Positions 19,001-25,696 of a DNA stretch of 58,312 bases are shown here, one piece after another. Source of the stretch: Deinococcus arboris (lineage in GTDB: Bacteria; Deinococcota; Deinococci; Deinococcales; Deinococcaceae); assembly GCF_009755355.1 (NCBI RefSeq), contig NZ_WQLB01000030.1, forward strand, positions 1 through 58,312, written 5' to 3'. Below the pieces are notes generated by a model. The model worked only from the letters and a program-made list of their open reading frames with translations. It had not been told where the DNA came from and did no database searches. Every line of letters begins with the position of its first letter. Positions within the stretch are counted from its first letter, which is position 1. A program made the position numbers and the translations under genes.

Positions 19001-19748
19001 CGGGCAGGGGATTCCCGCTGCCCCGCCGGGCCTGAATCCGCTGCAAGACTGGCTGGGTCGCTTCGGCGTCCAGCTCTGCCAGTTGCCGCTGCAACGCCTG
19101 GGCATGCAGAGCCTGCGCCGCCTGAGCTTCCTGGGCTGCAAAGTGCTGGGCCGCGTGGTCGGCCGCGCGTTGCAGGGCCAAACGTTCTCCACCAGGCACC
19201 AGCCCCAGCACGGCGCGGGCCACCTGAGCACTCGCCGGATGCCGCTGCAACGAGGCCAGGTGGTCGCCGTAGGTGGCGTGGCGTTCAGCCGCCGGCCCCC
19301 GGTCAGCGCGGAAGCCCTGGGCAAGAGTCTGGGCAACCTGGCGCTGCAGGGCGCTGAAGTGGGCGGCGGCGCGGGTGTCCAGCGGCACGCCTTCGACCTG
19401 CTCGGCGCGGTGACGCATGACCGTGACCCACTGGCCTGGCGTGACTGGCTGGGTGGGCACGGGCTCAGGGACACGCGGGGTCGGCGCCAGACCAGCGGGC
19501 AGGGCCGCCAACTGCCCGGCCACCGCAGCGCGCTGCACGCCCACACGGGCCACCTCGGCCTGCTGCAAACTGGCGGCCCTGAGCACCGGCCCCGCCACCT
19601 GACGCTGCACCCGCACCGGGCGGTGAAGATGTGCCTGCGCCACCCGCACCGCCCGCTCCACGGTGGGGGCGACTGACGGCGAGGTGGGCTGCGCCTCCAG
19701 GCGGCGCGTGGTGCTGGCGCGGCGGGACGCCCCCTGCTGTTCAAACAT
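16068..19748 (-). CDS. eCIS-core (DUF4157) domain protein, 1226 aa, putative injected effector
   Basis: Residues about 243-320 form the eCIS-core/DUF4157 domain: NPLPEAVQRHLEQGLNYDLSGVRIHDD, ALAFTTGSDIFFQSGQF, then the metalloprotease-like HEVTH in LLAHEVTHTVQQRQG (near 311-315). Before it is an Ala/Gln/Arg-rich helical region. After it (about 375-640) comes a long Ala-Lys-Gln-rich helical or coiled-coil stretch with repeated QKAxxAxKxA units. A Gly/Ala-rich hydrophobic patch follows near 640-720 (VLKVGTAIVVGGAVIAGAAALTAA), then a Gly/Arg-rich part and a C-terminal region (about 950-1226) with no recognised enzyme motif. Start is fixed by GGAGG 7 nt upstream. DUF4157 proteins are known as cargo-associated factors of extracellular contractile injection systems; no such structural genes are in this window. 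Confidence 0.8.
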   Translation of the reverse strand: MFEQQGASRRASTTRRLEAQPTSPSVAPTVERAVRVAQAHLHRPVRVQRQVAGPVLRAASLQQAEVARVGVQRAAVAGQLAALPAGLAPTPRVPEPVPTQPVTPGQWVTVMRHRAEQVEGVPLDTRAAAHFSALQRQVAQTLAQGFRADRGPAAERHATYGDHLASLQRHPASAQVARAVLGLVPGGERLALQRAADHAAQHFAAQEAQAAQALHAQALQRQLAELDAEATQPVLQRIQARRGSGNPLPEAVQRHLEQGLNYDLSGVRIHDDAEAHTLATGVKALAFTTGSDIFFQSGQFNPNTQSGLELLAHEVTHTVQQRQGRVGPGIDPDAGLETEARTMGARLAAAPLPRKARAVKRPAPSLTTAPQATAVQRWGLDDLKKLAGSAKTKLAGAVKTVQNAAQQRIQKTVKSVQKAAAPAIKAARQAVHKAQQQAKRLTNTVSQKLQKAGKTVREHAGGALRAAQQRARQAVAQTSAKAGQLAHGAQQFTQRAGQTARKVQAQVSQATRSAVTTLGRAAQSAVTTLGQKAQQAKRALKTATTSLVNTAKTKATQLYERARATGTQLLKATAKAKQKAKGTLKQAWSTAKTKAAEGWNASVDGAKALQQNVAGKINTIKNSPRFKATVSFLKSAGIQVLKVGTAIVVGGAVIAGAAALTAATGGLAGPALVAALFASGALGGAASTVVGNLLEGRKDKNGNPVAWDNGISAKSLITDGALGVVLGPAAKLVGGVVRGAARPVLTGLGRAATRYTPTFASGARALAGYARTGAGHVGRAAQNAATGVAGRWTTLKGAVSPALTAVGSSLPGRMVGGAFRGLDTVFSAGVRGLAKAGRGATALGGGGVKRASDWVKSQLAGRPGLANALRAPGRGLGQVRDKVKLAGYKVRDTATRGWRQGTTSIRGVETQMRANLSSLGLPVNPTRSFSGQVFAAAERNLAAMRNYASAEAKVIGAEVRNQWYGSAGSGGVLRTGREMENLVASHPALAAGWKTELGRARGILVGARAQALRLEAQAAGRTLSNNAAKRQARALITPDDVYRQATQSVRAPFLAQATQAYRAQSRMAVTGIDPSKGLLGQLPQMYRTGAQQMWEQARGKSNELRLAGGSAGAGALAGGWLSEEVFKTFTAGTTDSYKKDELSLFPGRQHLNAGSEKVQQDFLKNVVTGMTGLTPEAQGGRLMVGTPFDRLVKTNATYTGTTSITETKELGYETPETEPPAQVQAP

Positions 19749-19765
19749 GCCTTGACCTCCGAAAC

Positions 19766-19784
19766 TGACCTTGACAATAGGTCA
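19766..19784. promoter_or_regulatory. Inverted repeat upstream of the DUF4157 cassette
   Basis: TGACCT-7-AGGTCA, a perfect 6-bp inverted repeat with a 7-nt spacer, 18-36 nt before the start codon of the 1226-aa gene. Placement fits an operator, but no clear -10/-35 pair is visible and no regulator is adjacent. Confidence 0.4.
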
Positions 19785-19809
19785 TTTCGGGCGGCGGGTC
19801 ACACGGTGT

Positions 19810-20253
19810 TTAGCGGCGCCGCGTCACCTGGCGGATTTCGGGACTCTTCATGTGTTCCAGGTGCAGCACCGGCGCTTCTGGGTAGTCGGCATACAGCCTC
19901 TCGCCCCACTCGATGACACTCAGGCGGCTGCCTTCAATCAGCGCTTCCAGGTCCATCTCGTACAGTTCGGCGGGGTCGCGCACGCGGTAGGCGTCCACAT
20001 GCAGCAGGGTGCCTGCCGGGGTGGGGTAGAGGTTCATCAGGGCGTAGGTGGGGCTGGTGACGGGCTCTGTAAAGCCCAGCGCCTGGGCCAAGCCCTGCGT
20101 CAGGCTGGTTTTGCCGGCCCCCAGCTCGCCTTCCAGAAACAGCACGCTGCCTGGAGGCAGGGCGGCCCAGGCGGCGCCGAACGCCTGCTGCTCGGGGAGG
20201 CCGCGCAGCGTGCTGGTCTCGCCGGGCGCCAGTGGCCAGGCGCCCAGTGTCAC
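19810..20253 (-). CDS. tsaE: tRNA threonylcarbamoyladenosine biosynthesis ATPase TsaE
   Basis: A 147-aa P-loop ATPase of the TsaB-TsaD-TsaE complex that makes t6A37 in tRNAs decoding ANN codons. Signatures: Walker A LEGELGAGKTSLTQGLAQALG (near residue 40), FTEPVTSPTYALMNLY, LLHVDAYRV (Walker B-like) and SVIEWGERL. Length is normal for the family. The ATG overlaps the stop of the 668-aa coiled-coil gene (ATGA 20250-20253), so this housekeeping gene is translated at the end of the roadblock-type operon. That may be read-through convenience rather than a functional link. Confidence 0.93.
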   Translation of the reverse strand: MTLGAWPLAPGETSTLRGLPEQQAFGAAWAALPPGSVLFLEGELGAGKTSLTQGLAQALGFTEPVTSPTYALMNLYPTPAGTLLHVDAYRVRDPAELYEMDLEALIEGSRLSVIEWGERLYADYPEAPVLHLEHMKSPEIRQVTRRR

Positions 20254-22256
20254 GGCATCCCGGTGTCCAGCCAGGCGCCGACCTGCTCGTCCAGGTCAGT
20301 CCAGTTCTGGGCGCGGCCCACCCGCCACTCGCCGGGCACGGTGCTGCGCGCCGACCAGACGTGCGTGGCGTCACCCATGTCCAGGCGGTGCAGCCCCAGC
20401 GCGGTGGCCTGGGTCAGCAGTGTGGCCAGGCCCTGCGCCGCCAGGGTGTGGGCGCCCTGGCGAATCTGGCTGCCCTCGAAGGTCCAGGTTTCGGCACTCT
20501 CGGTGGGCGCGGTGGGCGCTGGCATCTCGCTGGGGGGCGGTGTGACGGGGGCTGACAGCAGCGTGTCGAACAGGGACGCTGGCGTGACGGCGGGGGTGGT
20601 TGGGGCCACAGGCGGCGGAGGGGTCAATGCGAAGGGAGACGGCTCGGGGCTGGCGGCCAGCAGGCTGTTTTCCTCGAAATCGAACACGTCCAGCAGGCCG
20701 CTCAGGGCGTCCTGACCAAAGGTCGAGGTGACCTCCTGGGCCGCGCGGTATTCGGCGTGGGCCTCGGTCAGCAGGGCCTCGGCGTCGGTCAGGGTCTGGG
20801 CGTAGCGCTCGCGGGCCTGGGCACTCAGCTGGCCCAGGCGGCGCTGGGCACGCAGGGTGTCGGCCAGGCGGCCCAGGCGCTGGGTGGTCTCGCCGGCCAG
20901 GTGGCGCACCGTGTCGTATTCCTGCACCACGCGGTCGGCGCGGGCGTCAAAGTCCTCGCGTTCCTGGGCGGCGGCGCCCATGCGGCGTTCCAGCACGCTC
21001 CAGAGCAGGCCGGCGTCGACAGCCTCTCCTCGGGCCAGGGCGGCGCGGGCGTCGGCCAGCAGGGGCGCCAGGTCAGCGCTGGCGCCGGGCACGTCGCGCG
21101 CCGAACGCTCGATGTCCAGCAGCTCGCGCTGCGTTTCGATCTGGGCGCGGGCGTTGACGCCGGCACTCAGGGCGGTCTGCATGGCCTGGAGTTCCTGAAG
21201 CTCGTCGGTGGCCAGGCTGCCACTGTCGAGCAGGTGCCGGGCCGAATCCAGGGCGATGCGGGTGTCGGCGCCGGCCTGGCCCTGGCTCAGCTCGGTTTCC
21301 AGGCGGGCCAGTTGGGCGCGCTGCTCGGCCAGCAGGCGGTCGCGCTCGGCTTTCAGGTCCTCGCGCCAGCCGGTGACCACGTCTTCGGTGAGTTGAGCAG
21401 CCTGGTGCAGGGCGCGCAGGCCTTCGTGGCGTTCACGCAGTTCGGGGCGGGCCTGCAAGAGGGCCGCAAACTCGCGCTCCACACTGGCCAGCTGCTGCGC
21501 GGCGTGTTCCTGTTCCAGCGCCAGCACGCGCGCCTGGGCGTCGGGGTCCAGAATGGTCGCCGAGGTCGGCAGCGCCGGGTTCTCGACGGTCTGCACCACC
21601 GAAGATTCCAGGGCCTTACGCAGGTTAAAGGTCAGGTTGCGGGCGCGCTCGACCTCGCCGGGCAGCAGGGTCGCCTGCTTCTGGGCCTCGTCAATCTGCC
21701 CGATCAGGGTTTCCAGGCGGCGCACGTCCTTGCCGCCCATGCCCTGCACCCGCGCAAAGGTGGCGCGCAGTTCGGCCAGGTCCTGACCCTGTTCCACCAG
21801 CCCTTCTTGCAGGCGGCGGTCCATCGTGTCAATCAGGTTCTGGCCCTCTTGCACCAGCGCGCTGATGTCGCGGCCTTCTTTTTCCTCCTGCCGGGCCACA
21901 CTCAGCACGCCGCGCAGGCGCTGGGTCTCGGGCCAGTCGAAGTACAGCGAGAAGCGCCGCGCGCCTTCTTCCAGGCCCAGCAGCGAGCTGAGCTGGTTGG
22001 GCAGCAGCCGCTCCTGGGTGGATTTCAGCAGCTCGTTCAGGACTTCAGAGACGCGCTTTTTGGCCAGGGGTGCGGGCACGCTGAGTTGCAGGCGCTTGAA
22101 GACCTCCTTTTTCAGGATGTCTTCCAGCATGCCGGGGTCAATGGTGTCCAGCTGGCCGCCGCGCGCCTGGGCCGCGTCTTGCAGGATGCGTTCCAGGGCG
22201 CGGGGCGAGACGAGGTCGCCCAGCATCTTGACGGGCAGTCGGCCCAGGGTCGCCAT
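20250..22256 (-). CDS. Coiled-coil protein sharing an N-terminal domain with the roadblock-like neighbour
   Basis: 668 aa, cytoplasmic, unrecognised overall. Residues about 8-78 (MLGDLVSPRALERILQDAAQ...LAKKRVSEVLNELLKS) align with the N-terminus of the 239-aa protein at 23863-24582: same VS-RA start, same RL...P...AKK middle and same L--LL-S end. Residues about 100-530 are long heptad-rich helices with many Glu/Arg/Gln/Leu. A Pro/Thr-rich linker follows (about 545-585), then a small C-terminal domain (TWTFEGSQIRQGAHTLAAQGLATLL...LDMGDATHVWSAR). The start overlaps the upstream stop by 1 nt (TGATG). A scaffold role is inferred from the architecture. Confidence 0.75.
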   Translation of the reverse strand: MATLGRLPVKMLGDLVSPRALERILQDAAQARGGQLDTIDPGMLEDILKKEVFKRLQLSVPAPLAKKRVSEVLNELLKSTQERLLPNQLSSLLGLEEGARRFSLYFDWPETQRLRGVLSVARQEEKEGRDISALVQEGQNLIDTMDRRLQEGLVEQGQDLAELRATFARVQGMGGKDVRRLETLIGQIDEAQKQATLLPGEVERARNLTFNLRKALESSVVQTVENPALPTSATILDPDAQARVLALEQEHAAQQLASVEREFAALLQARPELRERHEGLRALHQAAQLTEDVVTGWREDLKAERDRLLAEQRAQLARLETELSQGQAGADTRIALDSARHLLDSGSLATDELQELQAMQTALSAGVNARAQIETQRELLDIERSARDVPGASADLAPLLADARAALARGEAVDAGLLWSVLERRMGAAAQEREDFDARADRVVQEYDTVRHLAGETTQRLGRLADTLRAQRRLGQLSAQARERYAQTLTDAEALLTEAHAEYRAAQEVTSTFGQDALSGLLDVFDFEENSLLAASPEPSPFALTPPPPVAPTTPAVTPASLFDTLLSAPVTPPPSEMPAPTAPTESAETWTFEGSQIRQGAHTLAAQGLATLLTQATALGLHRLDMGDATHVWSARSTVPGEWRVGRAQNWTDLDEQVGAWLDTGMP

Positions 22257-23866
22257 CAGAGTTCCTCATCCCAGTCCACCGTGGTGGCGGTTTCGACGGT
22301 GTTGTTCTTGGAGGACGACCCGGCGCCCAGAAGACCGAACTGCTCGCACAGGCCCCGGAAGCCGAAGGTCATCAGGCCGATGGCCGCCGCGCCCAGCAGC
22401 GCCCACAGCGGCAGGGCGTAGGCCCCCTGGCTCAGCGTGAGGTTGGTCAGGCTGCGCAGGGCGCCCGCGCCAAAAGCGTCACCCAGGGCGCCCAGCAGGC
22501 CAAAAACGCCTTCGAGCATCAGGGGCAGCATCAGCAGGGTCAGGCCCGCCATGATGGCGCGCCAGTAGGTGTTGCGCCCGCCGAAGGCCAGGTTCAGCAG
22601 GTACAGCGGCGCGGCGGTGGCCAGCGCCAGCAGCAGGAACACCAGCACCCGCAGCCAGCCTGAAAACCAGCGGCTGGTGCTCAGCGAAGCGGCGTCCAGG
22701 GCGCTGCTGGCCTGCCCGGCGGCCTGACGCTCGGCGCCCGCCAGACCCGCAATCAGGGCCTGCACGTCGCTGACTCGCAGGGCGCTGCGGCCCTGAGCGG
22801 CCTCGGCGGCGCCCACCACGCCCGTAAAGGCGGCCGTGTCGCGCAGCGGCGAGGGCACGCGGGCCAGCGCCTGCGTGGCGGCGGCCAGTGCGTCCCGCGC
22901 ACCAGCGGCGTCGCCGTGCCCGGCAGCCGCCTGCGCGCGGCCCAGCGCGGCGTACGCCTGCGCCAGCTGTCCGGCGGCGGGGGTGGTGGGCGCCGGCGTG
23001 GGGGCCGGGTCAGGGCTGGTGCCAGGGTCCGGCTGTGTGGGCACCGTGTTGTCGGGGGCCGTGCCGGGGTCTGGGGTCGGATCGGGGGTGCCAGCCGGGT
23101 CGGTGGGGGCCGGAGTGGCCGACGGGGGGGTCGCCAGACTGCGGCTGAGGGCTGCCGTGCCCTGACGCAGAGTAGTCAGCGAGGTCGCCAGCGCGGCGGT
23201 GTCCCCGGCGGTCAGCTGTCGCAGCGCGTCCCCAAACTGCGAAACCCGCAGCGTGCCCACGCCCGATGCGTCCTGCACCGTCGTAAACCAGCTGGTGGCG
23301 CGCGCCAAGTTGACATACGAGGTGGTGGTTTGCTCGGCGCGGGTGGCCGCCAGGGCCGCCGTGACCCTGGCGGCGGCGGCGCGCTGAAGCTGCCAGGCGG
23401 TGCGCTCCAAGCGTCCGCCCTGGGCGCTCTGGGTCAGCGTCTGGGCCGCCTGGCCCGTGACACCGAACTCGCGCGCCAGCACGCGCAGTTGGGCGCTGCT
23501 GTTCTCGGGGGCGGCGGCCAGGGCGGCCAGCGTCTGGTCATACAGCGCCTTGCGCATCAGGCCGCGCGCCAGCAGCACCTGGGCTTCCAGCTCGGCGGGC
23601 GTGCGGGCCAGCGAGGCGCGCGCGCCCTGGACGGCGTCATTCAGGCCGCGCACAATCTGCTGGTTGCGCAGGGTGGGGGCCAGGGTGCCCAGGGCCGTTT
23701 GCGCCGCGTCCAGCCGGGTCAGGGCGGCCTGGGCCGACTGGGCGCGGGCCTGCACGGCGCCGTCCAGATTGGTGGCCAGGGCGTTGTAGGCGCTGAGGTC
23801 CTGGGCGCTGGCCGCGCCGGCGCTCAGGGCCAGGCTCAGGGCGGCCAGGGTGGAGAGGCGGGTCAT
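22256..23866 (-). CDS. Secreted/membrane protein of the roadblock-type operon
   Basis: 536 aa. The signal peptide MTRLSTLAALSLALSAGAASAQ is followed by an Ala-rich helical domain (about 25-290) of repeated short helices. Next comes a Pro/Thr/Asp linker (about 290-345), another helical part, and four C-terminal membrane helices (VLVFLLLALATAAPLYLL, AIMAGLTLLMLPLMLEGVFG, a third near LTLSQGAYALPLWALL, and GAAAIGLMTFGF). The last residues are cytoplasmic and acidic (TVDWDEEL). Start 23866 is taken because it gives a clean signal peptide and overlaps the upstream gene as ATGA; a longer frame to 23968 exists without support. It probably displays a helical domain outside the membrane and links to cytoplasmic partners. 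Confidence 0.75.
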   Translation of the reverse strand: MTRLSTLAALSLALSAGAASAQDLSAYNALATNLDGAVQARAQSAQAALTRLDAAQTALGTLAPTLRNQQIVRGLNDAVQGARASLARTPAELEAQVLLARGLMRKALYDQTLAALAAAPENSSAQLRVLAREFGVTGQAAQTLTQSAQGGRLERTAWQLQRAAAARVTAALAATRAEQTTTSYVNLARATSWFTTVQDASGVGTLRVSQFGDALRQLTAGDTAALATSLTTLRQGTAALSRSLATPPSATPAPTDPAGTPDPTPDPGTAPDNTVPTQPDPGTSPDPAPTPAPTTPAAGQLAQAYAALGRAQAAAGHGDAAGARDALAAATQALARVPSPLRDTAAFTGVVGAAEAAQGRSALRVSDVQALIAGLAGAERQAAGQASSALDAASLSTSRWFSGWLRVLVFLLLALATAAPLYLLNLAFGGRNTYWRAIMAGLTLLMLPLMLEGVFGLLGALGDAFGAGALRSLTNLTLSQGAYALPLWALLGAAAIGLMTFGFRGLCEQFGLLGAGSSSKNNTVETATTVDWDEEL

Positions 23867-24582
23867 GCCGCCACCCGCAGCTGCTGCAACTCCACGAGCA
23901 GCCGGCCCACATTGGCCTGCGAGGTGGCGACCACCGCCACGCAGTACCCACCCAGCGGACAGACACACACGGTCTGCCCGCCCAGATCGGCCGACATCAG
24001 CTTGAGGGACCGCTTCTGAAACAGCATGGCGCTGGCGGCCACCACGCCGCCCAGGCCCGCCGGGTCCCGCACCGCCTTGACGCGCAGCACCTCGCCGGTG
24101 GCGCGGCAGACCATCACGCCCTGCACGCCACTCAGGCGCCCCAGGTTCTGAATCAGGGCGTCCTGGTCGCCCGGCTGGGTCAGGTCGTAGGTGCGGGTGG
24201 TGGGCGCCGCGCCGTAGTCGGGGTCATCGAACTCGAAGTCGTCGGCACCCAGGCCCAGGTCATCGAACGTGGTTTCGTTCTGCGGCTCGTCCCAGGTGGC
24301 CACCGGGCCGCTCTGGGTAAACAGCGTGGGCGCTTTGGGATACTGCGACTCCAGTTGTTTGGAGAGCACAGACAGTTCCTTGCGGGCGCGCGCGGGGGGC
24401 AGCACCGTGCTCAGGCGGGACAGCAGCGGGCCAGACAGCACCTTTTGCATGTCCTGCGCCGAGACCGATTCGGCCGAGAGGCCCTGCTCGCGCAGCACCG
24501 CCCGCAACATGGTTTCAGCCGCACGGTCAGAGACGACGCCCGATAAGGCGCGGACTACGAGGGTGTACACAGCGTTCGTCAT
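23863..24582 (-). CDS. Roadblock/LC7-like domain protein with a novel N-terminal domain
   Basis: 239 aa. Residues about 10-80 form an N-terminal helical domain shared with the 668-aa protein of the same operon. An acidic Asp/Glu/Phe linker follows (TTFDDLGLGADDFEFDDPDYG, about 100-125). The C-terminal part (about 135-239) has the roadblock/longin pattern: LIQNLGRLSGVQGVMVCRATGEVL, GLGGVVAASAMLFQKRSLKLM, DLGGQTVCVCPLGGYCVAVVATSQANVGRLLVEL. In bacteria such proteins (MglB type) act on small Ras-like GTPases; none is in this window. It heads the operon; ribosome site GAGG precedes the ATG and TATACT (24604-24599) is a likely -10 box. Confidence 0.7.
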   Translation of the reverse strand: MTNAVYTLVVRALSGVVSDRAAETMLRAVLREQGLSAESVSAQDMQKVLSGPLLSRLSTVLPPARARKELSVLSKQLESQYPKAPTLFTQSGPVATWDEPQNETTFDDLGLGADDFEFDDPDYGAAPTTRTYDLTQPGDQDALIQNLGRLSGVQGVMVCRATGEVLRVKAVRDPAGLGGVVAASAMLFQKRSLKLMSADLGGQTVCVCPLGGYCVAVVATSQANVGRLLVELQQLRVAA

Positions 24583-24726
24583 TGAGGAACCTCAAGGGAG
24601 TATAGGAAAGCCCCGCTTACATTTTTGTCTCATCTGGATTGTGCCCCAAGTTGATGCCGGGCGTGCAGGGGTGGCCTGCCCCCCTGCTATACTTTGCGCG
24701 CCCAGTGTGGCATTCCCCCGCACCCT

Positions 24727-24803
<77 letters not shown>

Positions 24804-24810
24804 GGAAGAA

Positions 24811-24843
24811 CAAGACCCCGCTTCGGTGCGGGGTTGTCTTTTT
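24811..24843 (+). terminator. Intrinsic terminator of tRNA-Arg
   Basis: CCCCGC-TTCGGT-GCGGGG stem-loop (24816-24821/24828-24833) followed by TTGTCTTTTT, 8 nt after the tRNA. The rest of the gap up to 24986 shows nothing recognisable beyond a GTTCTAGAAC palindrome. Confidence 0.85.
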
Positions 24844-24986
24844 CCGCCTGAACTGTCGGTTCTAGAACTGAGCTATGAACGTCCCTGTGCCCGCTCACCG
24901 CTTCGGCAGGTATGGGTCAGCGCAGCAGCATCGTGGTGTGGAAAGGCCTCTGCGCATTCGTCCTGCCGGAATGACCTTGAGCCCCT

Positions 24987-25694
24987 CTACAACTCGTCGG
25001 CCCACTGCTTCAGCTTCTGCGCCACCTCGTCCGGCGCTTCCAGGGGCAGCAGGTGGCCCACGCCCGCGAGAAGCTGGACCCTCGGCGCCCGGTACAGCGG
25101 CACCACCGCTTCCTCAATGGTTGCCAGAGAGATCGCCGGGTCATCGCGTGAGGCCAGAATCAGGGTGGGGACCGTCACGGCCGCCGCGCGGTCACGCAGG
25201 TTCTCGCGGCTGCCCTGCTCGGGCCAGGCGGCCCAGGCGTGTGGGCTCGCCTGCTGGCCACCGCGCAGCAAGTCAGCCAGGGCGCTGGCCTCAAGGGGCC
25301 GGCGGGTGATGCGGCCGTACAGGGCGTGCAGCTGCGCTGGGTCGTTCCAGGCGGCTGTCAGGCGGGTGCGATCCTCGTCGGTCATGGGTTCGCCTCCCGG
25401 CGGTGAGGGCGCCACCAGCGCCAGGCCGCGCAGCCCAGGGGGCTGGCGCGCGGCCAGTTCGGTGGCCACCTTGGCGCCCATCGAGTGTCCTGCCACTAAA
25501 AAGGGGCCTTGTCCCAGGGCAGCCTGCACATGGTCAGCCATCTCCGCCACCGAAAAGCCTGGAATGGCCGCCGCCGTCCCAAAGCCGGGGAGGTCCGGGC
25601 AGAGGGTTGGGGCTTCCAGCCGGGCCGCCACTTCGTTCCACAGCGTGCCCGAGGTCCCAAAGCCGTGCAGCAGCACCCAGCGCACAGCGCTCAT
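24987..25694 (-). CDS. Alpha/beta hydrolase
   Basis: 235 aa, cytoplasmic serine hydrolase of the BioH/MenH-like size class. Oxyanion-hole loop LLHGFGTSG, nucleophile elbow AGHSMGAK (Ser), acid in LILASRDDPA (Asp) and catalytic His in LLAGVGHLLPLEAP are all present, with a lid region in between (about 110-165). It is the last gene of a minus-strand cluster, 2 nt after the GH1 stop. Substrate is unknown; the context suggests an ester or lactone of a sugar derivative, for example hydrolysis of a lactone made by the upstream oxidoreductase, but that is inference. Confidence 0.85.
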   Translation of the reverse strand: MSAVRWVLLHGFGTSGTLWNEVAARLEAPTLCPDLPGFGTAAAIPGFSVAEMADHVQAALGQGPFLVAGHSMGAKVATELAARQPPGLRGLALVAPSPPGGEPMTDEDRTRLTAAWNDPAQLHALYGRITRRPLEASALADLLRGGQQASPHAWAAWPEQGSRENLRDRAAAVTVPTLILASRDDPAISLATIEEAVVPLYRAPRVQLLAGVGHLLPLEAPDEVAQKLKQWADEL

Positions 25695-25696
25695 CT

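Noticed and set aside
17049..19676. 875-aa plus-strand ORF opposite the DUF4157 gene
   Set aside because: Composition typical of a high-GC shadow frame; the minus strand carries the eCIS-core motif HEVTH and a proper ribosome site.
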